A stretch of DNA of 64,000 nucleotides, taken from positions 1 to 64,000 of the forward strand of contig LAZY01000040.1 in NCBI GenBank assembly GCA_001013295.1, read 5' to 3'. The DNA comes from Chryseobacterium indologenes (GTDB taxonomy: Bacteria; Bacteroidota; Bacteroidia; Flavobacteriales; Weeksellaceae). Positions 27,732-35,501 of the stretch are shown here, in pieces (the stretch's first letter is position 1; the number at the start of each line of letters is the position of its first letter). The notes beneath the pieces were generated by a model, which saw only the letters and a list, made by a program, of their open reading frames with translations, was not told where the DNA came from and did no database searches. The position numbers and the translations under genes are program-made.

Positions 27732-28586
27732 TTATATCTTCAGCCATTTTTTCTTCAGCACTCTCCATCGCTGGTCATTCACAGCTTTCTGTTCTTCCTT
27801 TGTAATCTTAAGCTCAAGCTTTGCAGATCTGCAGCTTTCATATGATCTGATGATTTCGAAGAAAAATGATAGGGATTTGCTTTTCATTGCTTCTTTGGAG
27901 GAAGCGATGTAAGCCAGAACTCTGTTGAGTCCTAAAAAATAGAAATATCGGCCATAATAATCGGCTGGTCTTATCGTATAATCCGCTCCTTTTACTTTGA
28001 TCAGTTTTACATGAAGTTCGGAAATGACAACTTCCTTCCACCCCAGATTATCAAGCAGTATGGAATCAATATTATCCCAACCCAGTGTTTCCCTTAAGCC
28101 TCCTATCTGCATAAAACATTCTCTACGATAGGCCTTCATAGGACCTCTTACATGGTGCTTATTAGAATTTCCTTCATAGACCCAGTTTCCGTCTTTTTCT
28201 ATATACAATAAACCTCCTACTAATCCGTAATGTGGATTGTCCGTAAAAGCTTTGCCTATTGTTTCCAAATAAATTTCAGGGAGAATAATATCGGCATCAA
28301 ATTTACAGATGACATCAAATTCATCAGCAGTCTGTGTCTTCAATCCGTTTTTAAAAGCATGAACGACTTTAGATCCGGGCTGATGTTCAGATTTCTGAAG
28401 ATTGATAGTTTCAAAACGGGTATCGGTCTCTGTATATTTCCTGATGACTTCAGGGGTGTGGTCTGTGGAACCGTCATTCACTACCACGACTTTGAAATCC
28501 CTGTGACTTTGCTTTTGTAAAGAATCAAGGGTAAATGAGAGGTTATCTTCTTCGTTATGGGCGGGAATTATAATTAAAAACCTCAC
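27732..28586 (-). CDS. Family 2 glycosyltransferase
   Basis: The 284-residue GT-A enzyme has IIIPAHNEEDNLSFTLDSLQ, VVVVNDGSTDHT, the metal-binding FDADIILPE and a GLRETLGWDNIDSILLDNLGW block (ED-motif region). It transfers a nucleotide-activated sugar, probably onto a surface glycan lipid intermediate. It lies 154 bases upstream of the other glycosyltransferase on the same strand, separated by the palindromes. Confidence 0.93.
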   Translation of the reverse strand: MRFLIIIPAHNEEDNLSFTLDSLQKQSHRDFKVVVVNDGSTDHTPEVIRKYTETDTRFETINLQKSEHQPGSKVVHAFKNGLKTQTADEFDVICKFDADIILPEIYLETIGKAFTDNPHYGLVGGLLYIEKDGNWVYEGNSNKHHVRGPMKAYRRECFMQIGGLRETLGWDNIDSILLDNLGWKEVVISELHVKLIKVKGADYTIRPADYYGRYFYFLGLNRVLAYIASSKEAMKSKSLSFFFEIIRSYESCRSAKLELKITKEEQKAVNDQRWRVLKKKWLKI

Positions 28587-28610
28587 GAATTATAGTATAA
28601 ATGATGAATG

Positions 28611-28653
28611 ATAAGTGATAAATGATCTCTAATGGTGACCATTTATCACTTAT
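28611..28653. repeat. Long inverted repeat between aspA and a glycosyltransferase
   Basis: Perfect 14-base arms, ATAAGTGATAAATG and CATTTATCACTTAT, surround a 15-base loop. The T run follows on the plus strand, although the neighbouring genes run on minus. It may still end aspA transcripts, or be a mobile intergenic palindrome. Confidence 0.7.
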
Positions 28654-28663
28654 TGATTTTTTA

Positions 28664-30064
28664 TTATTTGTTATGCGGCTTCAGCATATTTTTCGGATCA
28701 AGAATTTCGTCTAATTTCTCCTGAGAAAGGATTCCTTTCTCCAATACTAGATTATAAACGCTCTTCCCTGTTTCCAATGCTTCTTTTGCAATCTGTGTAG
28801 ACTGTTTGTACCCGATATAAGGGTTAAGTGCCGTTACAATACCAATGCTGTGTTTCACCATATTCAGGCAAACTTCTTTATTGGCAGTGATTCCTGTCAC
28901 ACATTTATCACGAAGGGTATCTAAAGCATTACGAAGGAAGTTGATATTTTCCATGATGGCATGAGAAAGTACCGGCTCCATTACGTTAAGCTGTAACTGT
29001 CCTGCTTCTGCAGCAAACGTCACTGTAAGATCATTTCCGATCACTTTGAAACATACCTGATTGACTACTTCCGGAATAACAGGGTTTACTTTCCCTGGCA
29101 TAATCGATGATCCCGGCTGCATTGGCGGCAGGTTGATTTCAAAAAGACCAGCTCTTGGTCCTGATGAAAGCAATCTTAAATCATTACAGATTTTCGATAG
29201 TTTCACAGCAAGACGCTTTGTTGCGGAAGAATAGATCACATAAGATCCGGTATCCGGTGTCGCTTCTACCAGGTCAGGTGCTGAAATAATCGGGAAACCT
29301 GTAATCTGAGCTAAGTTTTTAGCACAAAGGGTTGCATAGCCTACCGGAGCATTCAATCCTGTTCCAATAGCTGTTGCCCCCATGTTTACTTCTACAAAAA
29401 GGCTTGCATTGTTATTCAGTTTCGAAATGTCTTCCTCTAAAGTCGCAGCATATGCTTCAAATTCCTGTCCCAATGTCATTGGTACTGCATCCTGAAGCTG
29501 AGTACGTCCCATTTTTATTACATCCTGAAACTCTACACCTTTGGCACGGAATGCAGCTACAATGCTCTCAAGCCTTTCTACCAGTGCAATGTTCATCTGC
29601 AGCAATCCCATTTTGATAGCTGTAGGATAAGCATCATTGGTTGACTGGGAAAGGTTTATATGGTCGTTGGGTGAACAGAATTCATATTCACCTTTATTTT
29701 TCCCTAGCTTTTCCAATACGATGTTCGCGATCACCTCGTTAGCATTCATATTGATGGAAGTTCCTGCCCCACCCTGGATCATATCTACCGGAAACTGGTC
29801 ATGATATTTACCGTCTACAATTTCATCACACGCTTCTGCTATTTTGAAATACAGATTTTCATCTAGAAGTCCTAATTCATAATTGGTCTTTGCTGCTGCT
29901 TTTTTTACAAAAGCCAACCCTTTGATAAAGTCCGGATATGAAGACAGAAGTTGTCCTGAAATCTTGAAGTTGTCGATAGCTCTTTGTGTCTGAACCCCAT
30001 AATAAGCGTCTAGCGGCACATTCAGTTCGCCCAATAGATCGCTTTCTTTTCTGAAATTTTCCAT
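28664..30064 (-). CDS. aspA: Aspartate ammonia-lyase
   Basis: The 466-residue member of the fumarase/aspartase superfamily converts L-aspartate reversibly to fumarate and ammonia. It shows GGAGTSINMNANEVIAN, SQSTNDAYPTA, TQLQDAVPMTLGQEF and the superfamily signature GSSIMPGKVNPVIPEVVNQV. The length and N-terminus (RKESDLLGELNVP) favour aspartase over fumarase. It is monocistronic, between an inverted repeat and the amidase terminator. Confidence 0.94.
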   Translation of the reverse strand: MENFRKESDLLGELNVPLDAYYGVQTQRAIDNFKISGQLLSSYPDFIKGLAFVKKAAAKTNYELGLLDENLYFKIAEACDEIVDGKYHDQFPVDMIQGGAGTSINMNANEVIANIVLEKLGKNKGEYEFCSPNDHINLSQSTNDAYPTAIKMGLLQMNIALVERLESIVAAFRAKGVEFQDVIKMGRTQLQDAVPMTLGQEFEAYAATLEEDISKLNNNASLFVEVNMGATAIGTGLNAPVGYATLCAKNLAQITGFPIISAPDLVEATPDTGSYVIYSSATKRLAVKLSKICNDLRLLSSGPRAGLFEINLPPMQPGSSIMPGKVNPVIPEVVNQVCFKVIGNDLTVTFAAEAGQLQLNVMEPVLSHAIMENINFLRNALDTLRDKCVTGITANKEVCLNMVKHSIGIVTALNPYIGYKQSTQIAKEALETGKSVYNLVLEKGILSQEKLDEILDPKNMLKPHNK

Positions 30065-30107
30065 TACAGATATTTTACTGTTTTTGATCGTTTAAAGATA
30101 GCAAAAA

Positions 30108-30123
30108 CGCATCTAACGATGCG
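30108..30123 (-). terminator. Terminator of the amidase gene
   Basis: CGCATC, TAAC loop and GATGCG are followed on the minus strand by a T run, 14 bases beyond the amidase stop. Confidence 0.8.
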
Positions 30124-30136
30124 CTTTAATTTGAAT

Positions 30137-31159
30137 TTATTTTGTTGGATATTTTTGATTTAAAGCTTGCAGTATTGCCCATGTTTCGGCATCCATAATT
30201 CCGTCATAATTTTGTGGGCGGAAATGATATTGCAAGGCTTCAATTGTCTTCTTGGTAGCATCATCCCATTTCCCACTCAGCTCTAATCCATATCCGAATT
30301 TCTGCAAAGCAGTCTGAATCATAAATATAAAAGCAGGCTCATTATATCTTGCTACAAATTCTGTCTGAGCAAGATCAAAGTAGTTTTGCTTAACCGCTTC
30401 GTCATACCACATACCTATCTGGTATTCGTCGTATAGCTTCTTCCATGGGAACATAGGTCCGGGATCCTGTTTTCTTGTAGGTGCAATGTCTGCGTGGGCA
30501 AGCACATTCGTAGGAGGAATCTGATACCTGTTGATAATATCTTTTGCCAATGCAGCTACTTTCTTCACCTGATCATCACTAAAAGGAGCGAAAATTCTTT
30601 TACCTGCTCCGTTAGGGAAACCAGCGTTCACAATTTCAATTCCTATTGAGGTATCATTAAGATTTTTATCGCTTCTCCATGAGCTTACACCTGCATGATA
30701 TGCTCTTTTGTTTTCATCTACCAATTGATAGATCTCGTTATCTCCGGTATTATTCACCAGATAATGGGCGCTTACCGACTGTTGGGTAAGAACGGTAATC
30801 GACTTATCATCCGGAAGTGCTGTATAATGTAATATAAGATAACGTTGTCTGAAATTCTGCGCAACAGCAGGGAAATACGTTTTTACCACTTTATATCCGG
30901 CCGGTTTTGCCGATACAATGGAACCGTAGCTTGCCGTATTATCATTTTTTGTAGGATCTGCTATATTCGTAGTAAAAAAGTCTACTCCATGATCAGATAC
31001 AACTTTTGGTTTTTGAGGTTCTGGAGTTTGAGTTTTAGCGACAGTTTTTGGTTGTGTCACTGGGTTTTTCGGTTGGTACGTATTTTTTTTCACATTTTTT
31101 TGGGAAGTACATGAAAAAACGAAAGTACTTAATCCGATGATATATAATGTCTTACGCAT
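30137..31159 (-). CDS. Lipoprotein N-acetylmuramoyl-L-alanine amidase with PG-binding domain
   Basis: The 340-residue protein has a lipobox (STFVFSCTS) and a Pro/Lys-rich linker. An amidase_2 (type 2, zinc) domain follows, with LILHYTALPDD, HAGVSSWR and AHADIAPTRKQDPGPMFPW carrying the Zn-ligand His and Asp residues. A C-terminal peptidoglycan-binding module (FGYGLELSGKWDDATKKTIE, YDGIMDAETWAIL) ends the protein. This is AmiD-like: it cleaves the amide between MurNAc and the stem peptide during cell-wall recycling. The promoter box lies 30 bases upstream. Confidence 0.93.
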   Translation of the reverse strand: MRKTLYIIGLSTFVFSCTSQKNVKKNTYQPKNPVTQPKTVAKTQTPEPQKPKVVSDHGVDFFTTNIADPTKNDNTASYGSIVSAKPAGYKVVKTYFPAVAQNFRQRYLILHYTALPDDKSITVLTQQSVSAHYLVNNTGDNEIYQLVDENKRAYHAGVSSWRSDKNLNDTSIGIEIVNAGFPNGAGKRIFAPFSDDQVKKVAALAKDIINRYQIPPTNVLAHADIAPTRKQDPGPMFPWKKLYDEYQIGMWYDEAVKQNYFDLAQTEFVARYNEPAFIFMIQTALQKFGYGLELSGKWDDATKKTIEALQYHFRPQNYDGIMDAETWAILQALNQKYPTK

Positions 31160-31188
31160 CAGTTTGGGTTTTTATCAATTTATTACTT

Positions 31189-31196
31189 CAAAAATA
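31189..31196 (-). promoter_or_regulatory. Putative -7 promoter box for the amidase
   Basis: TATTTTTG on the minus strand, divergent from the tRNA promoter. Confidence 0.5.
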
Positions 31197-31220
31197 CGTT
31201 AAATTTTTCTTGAATTTTAT

Positions 31221-31251
31221 TTGGTAAATAAAGAAATCTGTTCTATATTTG
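31221..31251 (+). promoter_or_regulatory. tRNA operon promoter
   Basis: TTG (31221-31223), 20 bases and TATATTTG (31244-31251) give near-ideal Bacteroidota spacing, 45 bases before tRNA-Ser. Confidence 0.75.
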
Positions 31252-31295
31252 CACTCGCAATAACGGAACAACGATCATTAAAAAATAAACAAAAA

Positions 31296-31380
31296 GGAGG
31301 GTTGCCGGAGTGGTTAACGGAGCAGTTTGCTAAACTGTCGACGCGAAAGTGTCGCAAGGGTTCGAATCCCTTACCCTCCG
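31296..31380 (+). tRNA. tRNA-Ser (GCT)
   Basis: GGAGGGT pairs with ACCCTCC. The anticodon loop is TTGCTAA (anticodon GCT). The long variable arm (GTCGACGCGAAAGTGTCG) is typical of class II tRNA-Ser, and the T arm is GGGTTCGAATCCC. CCA is not encoded. Confidence 0.96.
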
Positions 31381-31394
31381 CTCTTCTATATATT

Positions 31395-31469
31395 CGGGGC
31401 GTAGCGTAGTCCGGTCATCGCGCCTGGTTTGGGACCAGGAGGTCGCAGGTTCGAATCCTGCCGCCCCGA
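31395..31469 (+). tRNA. tRNA-Pro (TGG)
   Basis: CGGGGCG pairs with CGCCCCG. The anticodon loop TTTGGGA gives TGG, and the T arm is GCAGGTTCGAATCCTGC. The same 75-base sequence occurs at 52551-52625. Confidence 0.97.
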
Positions 31470-31512
31470 CTTTTTTAATGTGCTTATTGACTAAGCAAAA
31501 ATCAACTTTTAA

Positions 31513-31586
31513 GGGTGCGTAGCTCAGCTGGATAGAGCATCTGCCTTCTAAGCAGACGGTCAAAGGTTCGAATCCTTTCGCGCTCA
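31513..31586 (+). tRNA. tRNA-Arg (TCT)
   Basis: GGGTGCG pairs with CGCGCTC with wobble pairs. The anticodon loop CTTCTAA gives TCT, and the T arm is AAAGGTTCGAATCCTTT. It is identical to the copy at 52640-52713. Confidence 0.97.
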
Positions 31587-31587
31587 C

Positions 31588-31616
31588 AAAACCTCATCAT
31601 TTTTATGGTGAGGTTT
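31588..31616 (+). terminator. tRNA operon terminator
   Basis: AAACCTCATCAT, TTTT loop and ATGGTGAGGTTT (one G-T pair) are followed by a T-rich run directly after tRNA-Arg. Confidence 0.85.
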
Positions 31617-31691
31617 CTTGTTTTATTACAGATCTGAATTTTTACGATCCTAAGGTTATAAACACATCTTATTTTACCCCCCTATTTATCT

Positions 31692-32375
31692 TTAAACGAC
31701 AGCACTACATTTAGCTACAAATCGTTCAAATTTCCGATCTGTATTTTGCATAACCGGACCGTGACCGAAACAGATAACAGAAGGGTTCAGTTTTGCTAAC
31801 TTCTGGAGCGACCTTATGTTGCGCTGCTGGTCTGATGTAAACATGTTTGGCGGAAGGTGCAGTCCGGTTGCTGTAGTAAGCAGATTCATATTTGTAGCGG
31901 CATCTCCAATGATCAGTACCCCATCCTGCTCTCTAAATAAAGAAATATGACCTGCTGAATGCCCCGGTGTCTCTATTACCTGAAAATTTCCGATCTTATC
32001 ATTTTCAACAACTGTTCTGTCTACTTTATGCCCCTGGCCTGCCCAGTACTTTTGCTGAAGTTTTGCCACCCAATGTTGTGAATTTGGATAATCAGTGGTT
32101 ACCATACCGGTTTCAGTCCTGAAAATTTCATCGGGATGACATAGTAAAGGAATTCCGAATTCAGCACATATCTGATCGCTACAACCCTGATGGTCTGCGT
32201 GTGCATGCGTAAGTATATGTTGATCAACAGGGATTTTCCGTAGAGCTTTTTTTACAGTGGTATATGAACTCCGAATTCCGGAATCTATCAATACACCTTC
32301 GATAATATAGCAGTTGATGCTGTTTCTCGGCATCAATGGAATCTGGAATACTTCAGGAGCAATTTGACGTAGCAT
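31692..32375 (-). CDS. MBL-fold metallo-hydrolase
   Basis: The start is ATG 32375 (MLRQIAPEVFQIPL, 227 residues); the upstream in-frame TTG lies in the promoter box. The metal-binding set is present: THAHADHQG (HxHxDH), ETPGHSAGHIS, LIIGDAATN and CFGHGPV. This is the broad glyoxalase-II-like/lactonase branch with unknown substrate. It follows a Crp/Fnr-type gene on the same strand, and both have the same TAGATTTG -7 box, so they may be co-regulated. Confidence 0.9.
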   Translation of the reverse strand: MLRQIAPEVFQIPLMPRNSINCYIIEGVLIDSGIRSSYTTVKKALRKIPVDQHILTHAHADHQGCSDQICAEFGIPLLCHPDEIFRTETGMVTTDYPNSQHWVAKLQQKYWAGQGHKVDRTVVENDKIGNFQVIETPGHSAGHISLFREQDGVLIIGDAATNMNLLTTATGLHLPPNMFTSDQQRNIRSLQKLAKLNPSVICFGHGPVMQNTDRKFERFVAKCSAVV

Positions 32376-32387
32376 AATTTTTTTTTG

Positions 32388-32395
32388 CAAATCTA
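32388..32395 (-). promoter_or_regulatory. Putative -7 promoter box for the MBL-fold gene
   Basis: TAGATTTG on the minus strand, 12 bases before the ATG. The same octamer precedes the Crp/Fnr gene. Confidence 0.45.
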
Positions 32396-32429
32396 TATTG
32401 CTGATCAGAACTTCATAAGGACATTTGTC

Positions 32430-33017
32430 CTATAATATATTCGATCTGTGTATTTGTCCCTTTGCCCGTGTAAGTGATCGCTGTGTGGTACCCAGGTACG
32501 AAGCAAGATCCTGTGTTGTTGTGCGCTGGATGAGCATAGGTTCAGCAGACAGAACATGACGGTATTTATCTACAACTGACTTATTATTATAATTTAGCAG
32601 ATAATTTTCTTTTTGGTGATACTCCTGCTCCATTATCGATTTTATCACTCCATTCCATGAGGTCACCTGACCAAGCAGATGCTGATAGTCCAGGTAGCCA
32701 ATCCTGTAGATCAAACAATCTTCTATAGCCCTGATACTCCTTCTGGATTTTTCCTGTTTCACAAACTCTGGAAATGAGGTAACAAATTCATTTTCGAACT
32801 TGAAGCAGGTTACATTTTCGTTTCCTTCTTTGTCTATTGCGTATGCTTTTACAGCGCCACTAGCGATAAAACCAATATAGCAGCAGAGGTCATCCTCACG
32901 AATAAAAAAATCTCCTTTTTTTAAATGAATCGGCTTGAAGAACTGTATAGAAAAACGGATTTCCTCAGCTGATAGTCCTCCTGTTGAGAGCAGGTAATTT
33001 TCAAATATGTCAGTCAT
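32430..33017 (-). CDS. Crp/Fnr family transcriptional regulator
   Basis: The 195-residue protein has an N-terminal cyclic-nucleotide-binding-type beta-roll (HLKKGDFFIREDDLCCYIGFIASG, KFENEFVTSFPEF) and a C-terminal winged helix-turn-helix (TTQDLASYLGTTQRSLTRAKGQI). There is no cysteine cluster of the Fnr iron-sulfur type. Typical Bacteroidota members of this size respond to unknown effectors. The MBL-fold gene 54 bases downstream is the likely target or partner. Confidence 0.9.
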   Translation of the reverse strand: MTDIFENYLLSTGGLSAEEIRFSIQFFKPIHLKKGDFFIREDDLCCYIGFIASGAVKAYAIDKEGNENVTCFKFENEFVTSFPEFVKQEKSRRSIRAIEDCLIYRIGYLDYQHLLGQVTSWNGVIKSIMEQEYHQKENYLLNYNNKSVVDKYRHVLSAEPMLIQRTTTQDLASYLGTTQRSLTRAKGQIHRSNIL

Positions 33018-33085
33018 TTTTCTGTTTTTTTTGTCCTTTTGCTTTTTCCTTAGCAGTTTATAGATCGAATATCAGATCCTGTGCC

Positions 33086-33112
33086 CAAATCTAGCTAATA
33101 TTGTACATTCAA
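33086..33112 (-). promoter_or_regulatory. Putative promoter of the Crp/Fnr gene
   Basis: TTG (33110-33112), 16 bases and TAGATTTG (33086-33093) on the minus strand. The spacing is slightly short. Confidence 0.4.
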
Positions 33113-33147
33113 AAAAGGATGCATTTAAATTTTTTAAGCAATTTTAT

Positions 33148-33180
33148 AAACCAAACAGGTTTTGAAAAGCTGTTTGGTTT
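33148..33180. repeat. Inverted repeat in a divergent intergenic region
   Basis: AAACCAAACAG pairs with CTGTTTGGTTT, with inner TTTT/AAAA pairing. It resembles the terminator at 34172-34210 but lies between divergent genes, where no terminator is expected. Confidence 0.75.
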
Positions 33181-33220
33181 GTGTAAAAAATAGAATATTT
33201 ACTCCAATAATAGAATGAGT

Positions 33221-33251
33221 TTGCAGCAAAAATCAAATTGTTATAATTTTG
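33221..33251 (+). promoter_or_regulatory. Promoter of the acid phosphatase gene
   Basis: TTG (33221-33223), 20 bases and TAATTTTG (33244-33251), 19 bases before the ATG. Confidence 0.7.
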
Positions 33252-33270
33252 CAATCTCTATTCTAATTCA

Positions 33271-34095
33271 ATGAAAAATTTTAAATACATCATCTCAGGC
33301 TGTTTTCTGGCTTTGATTGTATCATGCAAAACAGCAGCTCCGGTTCCACAGGTGTCTAACGGGAATACTCCTTACCAGAACCTTGGACATAATGGAAAGA
33401 TATACGCAGCATTCTATCAACAAAGAGCAGCCGAATATGAAGCGCTTTGTCTGCAGGCCTATAATATTGCCAAGCTTCGGTTGGATGAAGCTTTAGCTCA
33501 AAAATCAGAGAAGCCTTTAGCTATTGTTTCAGACATTGATGAAACTTTCCTGGACAATTCATATTATGCTGTTGAGCGTTCAAAAATAGGAAAAGATTAT
33601 GATCAGAAGACCTGGGAGGAATGGACCGCCAAAGGAATCGCCAAACCACTTACCGGTTCTCAGGAATTTTATCAGTATGCTGCCAGCAAAGGAATACAGG
33701 TCTTTTATGTTACGAACCGTATAGAACAGGAACGTGCAGGGACTCTGAAAAACCTAAAAAAATACAATTATCCTCTTCAAAGTGACGCCAACCTGATTCT
33801 TCGCTCTAAGGAAAGCAGCAAGGAAAACCGAAGAAAAGAAATCGCTAAAAATTACAATATTGTATTGCTGTTAGGTGACAATCTCGCTGATTTCGCTGAC
33901 ATTTTTGATAAAAAATCGGAAGAGGATCGTTCTGCTGCAGTGAAAAATTCTGCAAAAGATTTTGGTAAAAAATTCATCATTATCCCTAATGTAGGTTACG
34001 GAGACTGGGAATCTTCATTTTATCAATACAAATATGATTATACCAATCAGCAGAAAGATTCAATGATGTATAAGGCTGTAAAGGCTACTCGTTAA
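33271..34095 (+). CDS. 5'-nucleotidase, lipoprotein e(P4) family
   Basis: The 274-residue lipoprotein has lipobox LIVSCKT. HAD-type class B/C acid phosphatase motifs follow: AIVSDIDETFLDNSYY (catalytic DxD), FYVTNR and LLLGDNLADFADIF. It is outer-membrane anchored and dephosphorylates nucleotides such as NMN or AMP for uptake, by analogy with H. influenzae e(P4). It stands alone between two related inverted repeats. Confidence 0.93.
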   Translation: MKNFKYIISGCFLALIVSCKTAAPVPQVSNGNTPYQNLGHNGKIYAAFYQQRAAEYEALCLQAYNIAKLRLDEALAQKSEKPLAIVSDIDETFLDNSYYAVERSKIGKDYDQKTWEEWTAKGIAKPLTGSQEFYQYAASKGIQVFYVTNRIEQERAGTLKNLKKYNYPLQSDANLILRSKESSKENRRKEIAKNYNIVLLLGDNLADFADIFDKKSEEDRSAAVKNSAKDFGKKFIIIPNVGYGDWESSFYQYKYDYTNQQKDSMMYKAVKATR

Positions 34096-34171
34096 CTAAA
34101 TATTAGTTTAAGCAAAGTTGAGGGACTGCATAAAAGTGGAATTACGCTGAACAAAGTCTTGGATATAAATT

Positions 34172-34210
34172 AATAAACCTAACAGGTTTTGGAAACCTGT
34201 TAGGTTTATT
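34172..34210 (+). terminator. Terminator after the acid phosphatase gene
   Basis: A perfect 18-base stem (core AAACCTAACAGGTTT) with a 3-base loop, followed by TTTG. It lies 76 bases after the stop. Confidence 0.75.
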
Positions 34211-34289
34211 TGTAAATAGCTGTTTTGGAGAACTTATTAAACTAAGCAAAATCAATTTGCTAAACGTACATCGTTCAGGCAAAAAGAAC

Positions 34290-34310
34290 GTCTGCCTACT
34301 AAGCAGATGG
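34290..34310 (+). other. tRNA-Arg anticodon-arm-like fragment
   Basis: TCTGCCTACTAAGCAGATGG matches 18 of 20 bases of the anticodon arm of the tRNA-Arg genes in this window. No acceptor or T arm surrounds it. It may be a remnant or a chance hairpin. Confidence 0.35.
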
Positions 34311-34370
34311 CTGATTCATCATTACGTTCAGAATACCATTTTTTGAGAGAGCCTCTTTCTAATTATTGAG

Positions 34371-35501
34371 TTAATCTCTTATAAGCACTTTAATTTCCTC
34401 CCGAAATCCTTTGTTCTGCTTTCGGATTTTAATGATCAGATATAAAATAATGCTCAAAATAAAAGCTCCAACAATGATTACAGCTGCGATAAGGTAATTA
34501 TAACGGTCTGTCACTCTTTCGCTCTTCTTCTGAGTTTCGCCGTTATGAACATCAATAGCGTGATTGATAGACCTCAGCTCGCTCTCTTCTCTTTTGAATT
34601 TTGTTTCAGTATATTTCTTACTATATACCTGATAAAGCCCCGGATTTCCCATTGCCAGGTAGTTATCTGCCATTTCTTTGTAAATCCCCTCATTCAGTGT
34701 AAGATCACCCGACTCTCTACCCAAATCTTCAGCCTTGATCAATAGCTCCAGGGCTTCCTGATTTTTATGTTTCTGCTTATTCATCTCAGCCAATCCTTTC
34801 AGAGCGAATGACTCAAGACTCTTAGCCTTGATCAGACCTGCCAGATTTCTGGACTTCATGAAAGCTGCTCCTGCATTTTCAGGCTGATTAAGATTGAGAT
34901 AACAATGACCGATATTGTAATAAATAATGCTTTGATTAAAATAAGTTTTCTCCTTCTCTTTTATTTTTTCGAAATTCCTGATCGCAATGCTAAATTCCTG
35001 AAGGGCAATTTCAGGATTAGACTGGCTTTTATAGATCATCCCCCTCAATGCAAAGCTTCTGGCTGTCTCAAAGTTTCTCAGATAAGAGTTTTCTGGAAGT
35101 TTCACCAGATATTCATCTGCTTCGTCCAGTGCTTCAAGGCTTTTACTGAAAAGCTCCATCTGCTGATACTGAACTGCCGCTGCAATAAAAAAACTGGTAT
35201 TTATTTTAGGATCGTTAGTCTTTCGAACCAATTCTCTAGCTTTTAAAATATACTGCAGCGACTCATCAAAATTTCTTTTGGCAATTCCCGCTGTTGACAA
35301 AAGCAGATAGATCTTAACTGACTTATTGGGGTCTTTTTCTTTTTGAAGTAGTTTTTTCCCAATGCTTATAGATTGGTCAGGATTATTATAAATTTCCTGG
35401 TTGGCAATTTTCATCAGGGAATCATCGGAAATTTTCTGTCCGAAAAATGCTACATGGCAAAACAATGCTGCCAACAGGGTAATACGGAAGTATAATTTCA
35501 T
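34371..35501 (-). CDS. TPR-repeat membrane protein
   Basis: The 376-residue protein has a signal peptide (LAALFCHVAFFGQ). About six tetratricopeptide-like helical repeats follow (for example YYNIGHCYLNLNQPENAGAAFMKSR), then a membrane span near residues 333-355 (YLIAAVIIVGAFILSIILYLII) and a short cytoplasmic tail. It lacks the DNA-binding domain of the gene just upstream but has the same extracytoplasmic layout. Start and stop overlap by 4 bases with that gene, so the two are coupled. It may be a paralog that lost the effector half, or a dedicated partner. Confidence 0.85.
   Translation of the reverse strand: MKLYFRITLLAALFCHVAFFGQKISDDSLMKIANQEIYNNPDQSISIGKKLLQKEKDPNKSVKIYLLLSTAGIAKRNFDESLQYILKARELVRKTNDPKINTSFFIAAAVQYQQMELFSKSLEALDEADEYLVKLPENSYLRNFETARSFALRGMIYKSQSNPEIALQEFSIAIRNFEKIKEKEKTYFNQSIIYYNIGHCYLNLNQPENAGAAFMKSRNLAGLIKAKSLESFALKGLAEMNKQKHKNQEALELLIKAEDLGRESGDLTLNEGIYKEMADNYLAMGNPGLYQVYSKKYTETKFKREESELRSINHAIDVHNGETQKKSERVTDRYNYLIAAVIIVGAFILSIILYLIIKIRKQNKGFREEIKVLIRD

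Noticed and set aside
28611-28653. Terminator for aspA
   Set aside because: The hairpin is perfect but its T run is on the plus strand, opposite to aspA; it is listed only as an inverted repeat.
31330-31587. 85-residue minus-strand ORF with GFEPATSWSQTRRD
   Set aside because: It is antisense to the tRNA-Pro and tRNA-Arg genes; this is a well-known spurious translation of tRNA sequence.
31692-33017. Quorum-quenching lactonase operon with Crp regulator
   Set aside because: The MBL motifs are generic and no lactonase-specific features can be read; the substrate was left open.
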